DNA of 64,000 nt from Nostoc sp. S4. Its GTDB lineage: Bacteria; Cyanobacteriota; Cyanobacteriia; Cyanobacteriales; Nostocaceae. Below are positions 60,044 through 64,000 of the stretch, piece by piece. The notes beneath the pieces were generated by a model that was not told the DNA's origin, made no database searches, and saw only the letters and a list, made by a program, of their open reading frames with translations. Location: NCBI GenBank assembly GCA_029379225.1, contig JAQYWR010000030.1, forward strand, positions 32,613-96,612, given 5' to 3'. Both the position numbers and the translations under genes were made by a program. Position 1 is the stretch's first letter. Every line of letters starts with the position of its first letter.

Positions 60044-62401
60044 TTATAAAATAGAAGCCTGATTTTCAGATGCTTCAATAAATGCCTCAAACTCCCGATC
60101 TGGAGACCATTGAATAGCCCCATCTCGTCCTGTGAAGAACAGTTTTGTTTTACTCTTATTAAGTTCAGATAAAGTATTTTCATCAAAATTGGAAGTAGAA
60201 GCGATCGCCACTTTTGGTTGTAGAGCAAGAACTAAATTTTTCAAAGCCTGAGGATCGCACCATAAGACTTCTGGACGAGGCAAACTTCCATTTTTAACTA
60301 ATTGTTGTACCTCTTGAGATTTAATGTTACCTACTAATAACCAGTTTTGATCTAAAATTTGCAATTTTAAAATAGGTAATTCGTTGTTGATTAATTGTGC
60401 AACTATCGAACCAGTTTGCACCGCTTGATCAACTGCTAACGGTTGGTAAGAACCTTGATGCTTTTGTAATTCCTCTTGAATTGCCTGAGTAACTGTGGAA
60501 TTCTCTGGCTTCGGGGAATATTCATAAAAATTTTTGATTGGTAGACGTTGCACTAATTCCAACCAACCATTACTTTCGTTACTTTGAAAATCAGTAGCGA
60601 TCGCCCAATTTATTTGATTTATACCTTGCTGTTGTAGAAATGGTAAAATTGTGAAGCGTCCTGTACCTTCATCACCACTATTAATCAGAGTTACTGTTCC
60701 TTTATCTTGAATGACTATAATTGGTTCAGTACCCGACTCTAATATCGTTACCCTAAATAATGTATTTGCAGAATGCCATAAGGGGATGATTACTAAACCA
60801 ACCGCAATTAGACTAGCAAACCACCACTGGCGCTGCCACCAACGTACTAAGCAAACTAAGATAATTAGTCCATAAATTGTTAGTAGTTGCCAAGTAGATA
60901 TGCTACCCACAGCAACAGAGTTTCCTGGCAAATTGCTAAAAAATTCTACTAATTTAATTAGCCAATCAGTGGGGTAATGCAACAGTCCAGCCAAAAAGCT
61001 TCCTACCTCCGGAAAAATTAATGCTCCTATGGCACTGATGATACCACCTATACTAATAATAGAAATTAATGGAGTACTAACCACATTCAGTAATAAACTG
61101 TAGGTTGGTACAACTCCAAAGACAAAAAGTTGCACAGGTAAAGTCCAAATAGTAGCAGCTAAAGGAACAGCAATCAAAGAAGCGATCGCAGGTGGGAACC
61201 AACCCAAACGCTCGATAATTGCGGGTACTGTTACAACTAATCCCAGTGTTGCCAAAAAACTCAATTGAAAACCTAAATCCCAAATCCATAGCGGATTAAA
61301 TAGTAATAAAAGTGTTGCTGCTAATAACAGCGAACCCAACTGTTTTACCTTCCTTTTTAATAACAAACCAACTAATGCTGCAAAACCCATAATTACGGCT
61401 CTGAGAACCGCAGGTTGAAAACCTGTTAAACTCAGAAAAATGACTAAAGCCAAAAACCCAAGGGTAAATTGTGTTCCTTTTTTTGTACCCTTTGTTAACT
61501 GTAAGATTACACTTAAAATCAACGAAGTTTGAAATCCGGAAGCAGCTAAAGCATGAGCTAATCCTGCTTGTACAAACAAATCGCGGATATCATAGGGTAA
61601 ATCCACAGCTTTGCTACCTAAAACCATTGCACTGACAAGTGGCCCTTCTGGAATACCTAAGCTACGAACTTGCGATCGCACAATTCGTTGTCGAATTTGC
61701 CACCAACCCCATTTACGTTCTTGTTCCAAAACGTTGATTTGTCGCCCAATCAAACCAGCGAACGTTCCTTCTTGCTTGAGAAACTTTTGAAAGTCGAAAC
61801 CACCAGGATTGGAAGCCGCTTTTGGTTTGTATAAAATTCCAGTCACAGCAATTTGTTGACTAGGGTATAAACCTGTAGCTTGAAGTATAGGCACTGTTAC
61901 ATATAATTTGCCTGTCACTCCTTTTGGGACACCTGCTGAACCTTTTTCATTTTTGACTTCATCTAACTGAGTTGCTTCCAGCCAAAATTGTCCCCGGTGA
62001 CTGCGAGTTAGACGAGGATTACTTGCCACTTCGCCGCGAACAATCACAACTTGTTCTTGATTACTGCTATTTCCAGGCGGAACGAACTGACTAATATCCT
62101 TTGCACCTGGTTGCGGTACTCGCCATTGAAAATATAGAGTTGCCAACAGTCCCACCAAACCAGCAGCTAGCCATATTCTAGGATGGGGACTACTTTGCCA
62201 GGTGTTAAGCACTCCTTTAGTCTTCCCTTGACCATTTTCTGGTTTCTGAGCAAGTTTCCTTGAGATCAAGTAGCGTCTTCTCAAAAAAATTGCTCCTACT
62301 ATGCCTAGAATCAAAATCCACGCACCACCCCAAGGAATTGCTGTAAACAGCAACCCGATAATGTAGCTAAGACAAATAATTACACCACTGGTTTGAATCA
62401 T
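60044..62401 (-). CDS. comEC: ComEC/Rec2-type DNA uptake protein, 785 aa
   Basis: Membrane channel for single-stranded DNA in natural transformation. An N-terminal OB-like domain (about 100-220, QVVIVRGEVASNP) is followed by about ten hydrophobic helices of the competence domain, with the cognate loop AHALAASGFQTSLILSV near 280. The C-terminal part corresponds to the metallo-beta-lactamase-like domain but lacks the HXHXDH metal motif (ATDFQSNESNG at its place), so nuclease activity there is unlikely. Length is normal for cyanobacterial ComEC. Confidence 0.9.
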   Translation of the reverse strand: MIQTSGVIICLSYIIGLLFTAIPWGGAWILILGIVGAIFLRRRYLISRKLAQKPENGQGKTKGVLNTWQSSPHPRIWLAAGLVGLLATLYFQWRVPQPGAKDISQFVPPGNSSNQEQVVIVRGEVASNPRLTRSHRGQFWLEATQLDEVKNEKGSAGVPKGVTGKLYVTVPILQATGLYPSQQIAVTGILYKPKAASNPGGFDFQKFLKQEGTFAGLIGRQINVLEQERKWGWWQIRQRIVRSQVRSLGIPEGPLVSAMVLGSKAVDLPYDIRDLFVQAGLAHALAASGFQTSLILSVILQLTKGTKKGTQFTLGFLALVIFLSLTGFQPAVLRAVIMGFAALVGLLLKRKVKQLGSLLLAATLLLLFNPLWIWDLGFQLSFLATLGLVVTVPAIIERLGWFPPAIASLIAVPLAATIWTLPVQLFVFGVVPTYSLLLNVVSTPLISIISIGGIISAIGALIFPEVGSFLAGLLHYPTDWLIKLVEFFSNLPGNSVAVGSISTWQLLTIYGLIILVCLVRWWQRQWWFASLIAVGLVIIPLWHSANTLFRVTILESGTEPIIVIQDKGTVTLINSGDEGTGRFTILPFLQQQGINQINWAIATDFQSNESNGWLELVQRLPIKNFYEYSPKPENSTVTQAIQEELQKHQGSYQPLAVDQAVQTGSIVAQLINNELPILKLQILDQNWLLVGNIKSQEVQQLVKNGSLPRPEVLWCDPQALKNLVLALQPKVAIASTSNFDENTLSELNKSKTKLFFTGRDGAIQWSPDREFEAFIEASENQASIL

Positions 62402-62988
62402 AAGATTTTTGTAAGACTACCTAGCAAACAGAATTGGCAGCTGACTTAAAAATATAGGACTTATATTAAGAAAGCTCTGAAACTCTTGTTAAGACGGAGT
62501 TCTGAGCTGAGCAAACCTTAGCTCTAGGCGTAGCTTGTTTCTCATAAGGATACGGTGAGCTGAGCCAACTGCAAAAGTTAGTGCTCAAACTTCTCTGTGT
62601 GTGAACTTTTCATTTCTTTAATCGGCAACGCCAAAAATTTTATGCTTGTGGTGAAGTATAGTCCATCAAGTTTATATGAACAAAGCCCGTATGTGCAGGC
62701 TTCGTTTGTGTTTTTAATAACTTAGAGTGAAGTTTTGATGGTATTTACGATTGTTGGTAATAGAAATGCTCAGCTTAGACCTCAGCGCAACATGGAGAAA
62801 CAAAATACAAATCGCTAAAGTGTTTAGATATGTATAAACTGTTTGTAACCCTTTTTAATTTGTTGCAAATCCACTTAGATAAATTTGACTATTTACTAGC
62901 AACGATAATAGTACTAGTTGGACTGATATCTTTTAAAAGGGAGCTTGCCACCTAGTAACAGCACTTTTGATGCTGTCAGAGTTGGTGT
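62402..62988. other. Spacer between comEC and glyQ with repeat and small ORF
   Basis: 62515-62605 contains a dispersed repeat. Its end, CTCAAACTTCTCTGTGTG, is the inverse of CACAGAGAAGTTTGAG near 4024. A hairpin AAGCC...GGCTT at 62683-62702 is followed by T-rich DNA. A 41-codon frame is described separately. Confidence 0.55.
62830..62955 (+). CDS. Possible small membrane protein, 41 aa
   Basis: The frame encodes MYKLFVTLFNLLQIHLDKFD, then YLLATIIVLVGLISFKRELAT, with one clear hydrophobic helix ending in a basic residue pair. No homologue or photosystem small subunit is recognised. The ribosome binding site is weak. The frame lies antisense to the end of the glyQ transcript unit. Low confidence. 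Confidence 0.25.
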   Translation: MYKLFVTLFNLLQIHLDKFDYLLATIIVLVGLISFKRELAT

Positions 62989-63867
62989 TTAACTCACTGT
63001 ATCTTTGAGCAACGGAAAACCCAACTTCTCCCTTTGCTCGACATATAAATGAGCCACCTTGCGTGCCAAATGCCGAATTCTGGCAATGTAGCGAGTTCTC
63101 TCCGTTACCGAAATCACACCTCTAGCATCCAGTAAATTAAAGGTGTGCGAACACTTCATTACATAATCTAAGCTAGGTAAGACCAATCCTCGCTCCGTCA
63201 ATTGACCAGCTTCCTGCTCATATAAATTAAACAGTGTCAGTAACAGTTCAGGATTCGACGCTTCAAAGTTGTAAATACACTGTTCAATCTCTCCTTGCAA
63301 ATAGATATCACCATAACTAATATTGTCTGTCCAGTGAATCTTAGTAATTGCCTCTACTTCTTGCAGATACATCGCCAATCGTTCTAATCCGTATGTAATC
63401 TCAATTGACACAGGACAGCAATCGATTCCACCACACTGTTGGAAGTATGTAAATTGAGTAATTTCCATTCCATCTAACCATACTTCCCACCCAGTGCCCC
63501 AAGCTCCCACTGTTGCATCTTCCCAGTTATCTTCTACAAACCGAACATCGTGGTCTTCAGGACGAATCCCTAAAGTCCTTAATGAATCTAGATAAATCTC
63601 TTGAATATTGTCTGGCGACGGCTTAATTAAGACTTGATACTGATAATAGTGTTGAAAGCGGTTGGGGTTTTCACCGTAGCGTCCATCTGTTGGACGACGA
63701 CAGGGCTCTACATATGCAACAGCCCACGGTTCGGGTCCCAATGCTCTTAAAAACGTCTGAGGATTTTTAGTACCTGCTCCCTTTTCAATGTCGTAAGGCT
63801 GAGCGATCAAGCAACCGCGATCGGCCCAAAACTGATGCAACAAGGCTATTACCGATTGAAAATTCAC
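62989..63867 (-). CDS. glyQ: Glycyl-tRNA synthetase alpha subunit, 292 aa
   Basis: Class II synthetase subunit of the bacterial alpha2beta2 enzyme that charges tRNA-Gly. Diagnostic stretches: FWADRGCLIAQPYDIEKGAGTKNPQTFLRALGPEPW, YVEPCRRPTDGRYGENPNRFQHYYQYQVLIKPSP, QFTYFQQCGGIDC and the end ARKVAHLYVEQREKLGFPLL. Length is complete. The beta subunit gene is not in the window, as is usual in cyanobacteria where glyQ and glyS are separate. Confidence 0.96.
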   Translation of the reverse strand: MNFQSVIALLHQFWADRGCLIAQPYDIEKGAGTKNPQTFLRALGPEPWAVAYVEPCRRPTDGRYGENPNRFQHYYQYQVLIKPSPDNIQEIYLDSLRTLGIRPEDHDVRFVEDNWEDATVGAWGTGWEVWLDGMEITQFTYFQQCGGIDCCPVSIEITYGLERLAMYLQEVEAITKIHWTDNISYGDIYLQGEIEQCIYNFEASNPELLLTLFNLYEQEAGQLTERGLVLPSLDYVMKCSHTFNLLDARGVISVTERTRYIARIRHLARKVAHLYVEQREKLGFPLLKDTVS

Positions 63868-64000
63868 GCTCTGTCCTTCCTTATTCAGCGTATTGCATAA
63901 ACCATTGTTGCTTACAATCCTTCAGTGTGGGCAGTTTCAGCGCCTTGAAAAAAATGGACAAAAAAAGTTTGTCAAAGAGGTTGACACTCTTGATTGGGTT

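Noticed and set aside
62683..62715. Hairpin followed by T-rich DNA as a certain terminator
   Set aside because: Only five base pairs with a ten-base loop, and no gene on that strand ends here; kept only as part of the spacer description.

Overview
The window is chromosomal DNA from a filamentous, probably heterocyst-forming cyanobacterium (Nostocales type). The evidence is: photosynthesis genes (psb28, psaE, ndhO, a Ycf66 protein, a plastid-lipid-associated/fibrillin protein); cyanobacteria-specific families (DUF1830, DUF3134, DUF4079, DUF6761); very frequent HIP1 octamers (GCGATCGC); and heptanucleotide repeats of the CCCCAAT/CCCCAGT kind, known as STRR in heterocystous strains. No tRNA, rRNA, CRISPR array, prophage or intact transposase gene was recognised.

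Layout. 1-4 kb: two pentapeptide-repeat proteins, a short MITE-like element, small antitoxin-like and unknown genes, and a DICT/degenerate HD-GYP sensor whose stop overlaps the next start. 4-13.9 kb: a B12-type radical SAM protein, small membrane proteins, an ABC ATPase without partner, an OmpR-type regulator, moaB, psb28, dtd and a CobW-type metal GTPase with a long His-rich loop. 14-23.9 kb: housekeeping genes (cysS, tldD/tldE, bolA-glutaredoxin, mraY, psaE-mutM, ndhO). 24.2-30.6 kb is the most accessory-looking part: a protein made of five 60-bp repeats, a lipoprotein, a three-gene cassette (winged-helix protein, AAA-like ATPase, DUF1802/PD-(D/E)XK nuclease) closed by a strong terminator, and a double Nif11-domain protein. 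30.7-43.8 kb: pgi, a RelE-like toxin/antitoxin pair, an amino-acid ABC transporter (LivM/LivG type), a GMC oxidoreductase, an ArsR-DUF2087 regulator, a frameshifted helix-turn-helix ORF, hemA, glpX, a glutaredoxin, tadA and plsC. 44-48.9 kb: a secreted protein, Ycf66 family, a coiled-coil protein overlapping coaD, lgt and cobM. 49.4-55.9 kb: an iron/siderophore uptake locus (AraC regulator, aspartic-protease-like pair, TonB receptor, 2OG-Fe(II) oxygenase, lipoprotein binding protein). 56-64 kb: MIF-like tautomerase, rlmN, a TPR protein, a NADAR pseudogene with two in-frame stops, comEC and glyQ.

The best candidate for an undescribed system is the 25.5-29.6 kb cassette. It joins a DNA-binding-type protein, a P-loop ATPase and a nuclease-fold protein, with a 4-bp stop/start overlap between ATPase and nuclease. 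The architecture resembles defence or DNA-processing modules, but its function is inferred, not shown. Other second-look items are an STRR heptamer array inside the cysS reading frame, a possible -1 frameshift site in front of a helix-turn-helix ORF, a leftover copy of the AraC 3' end before the siderophore receptor, and a duplicated promoter/start segment near 1.3 and 1.9 kb.
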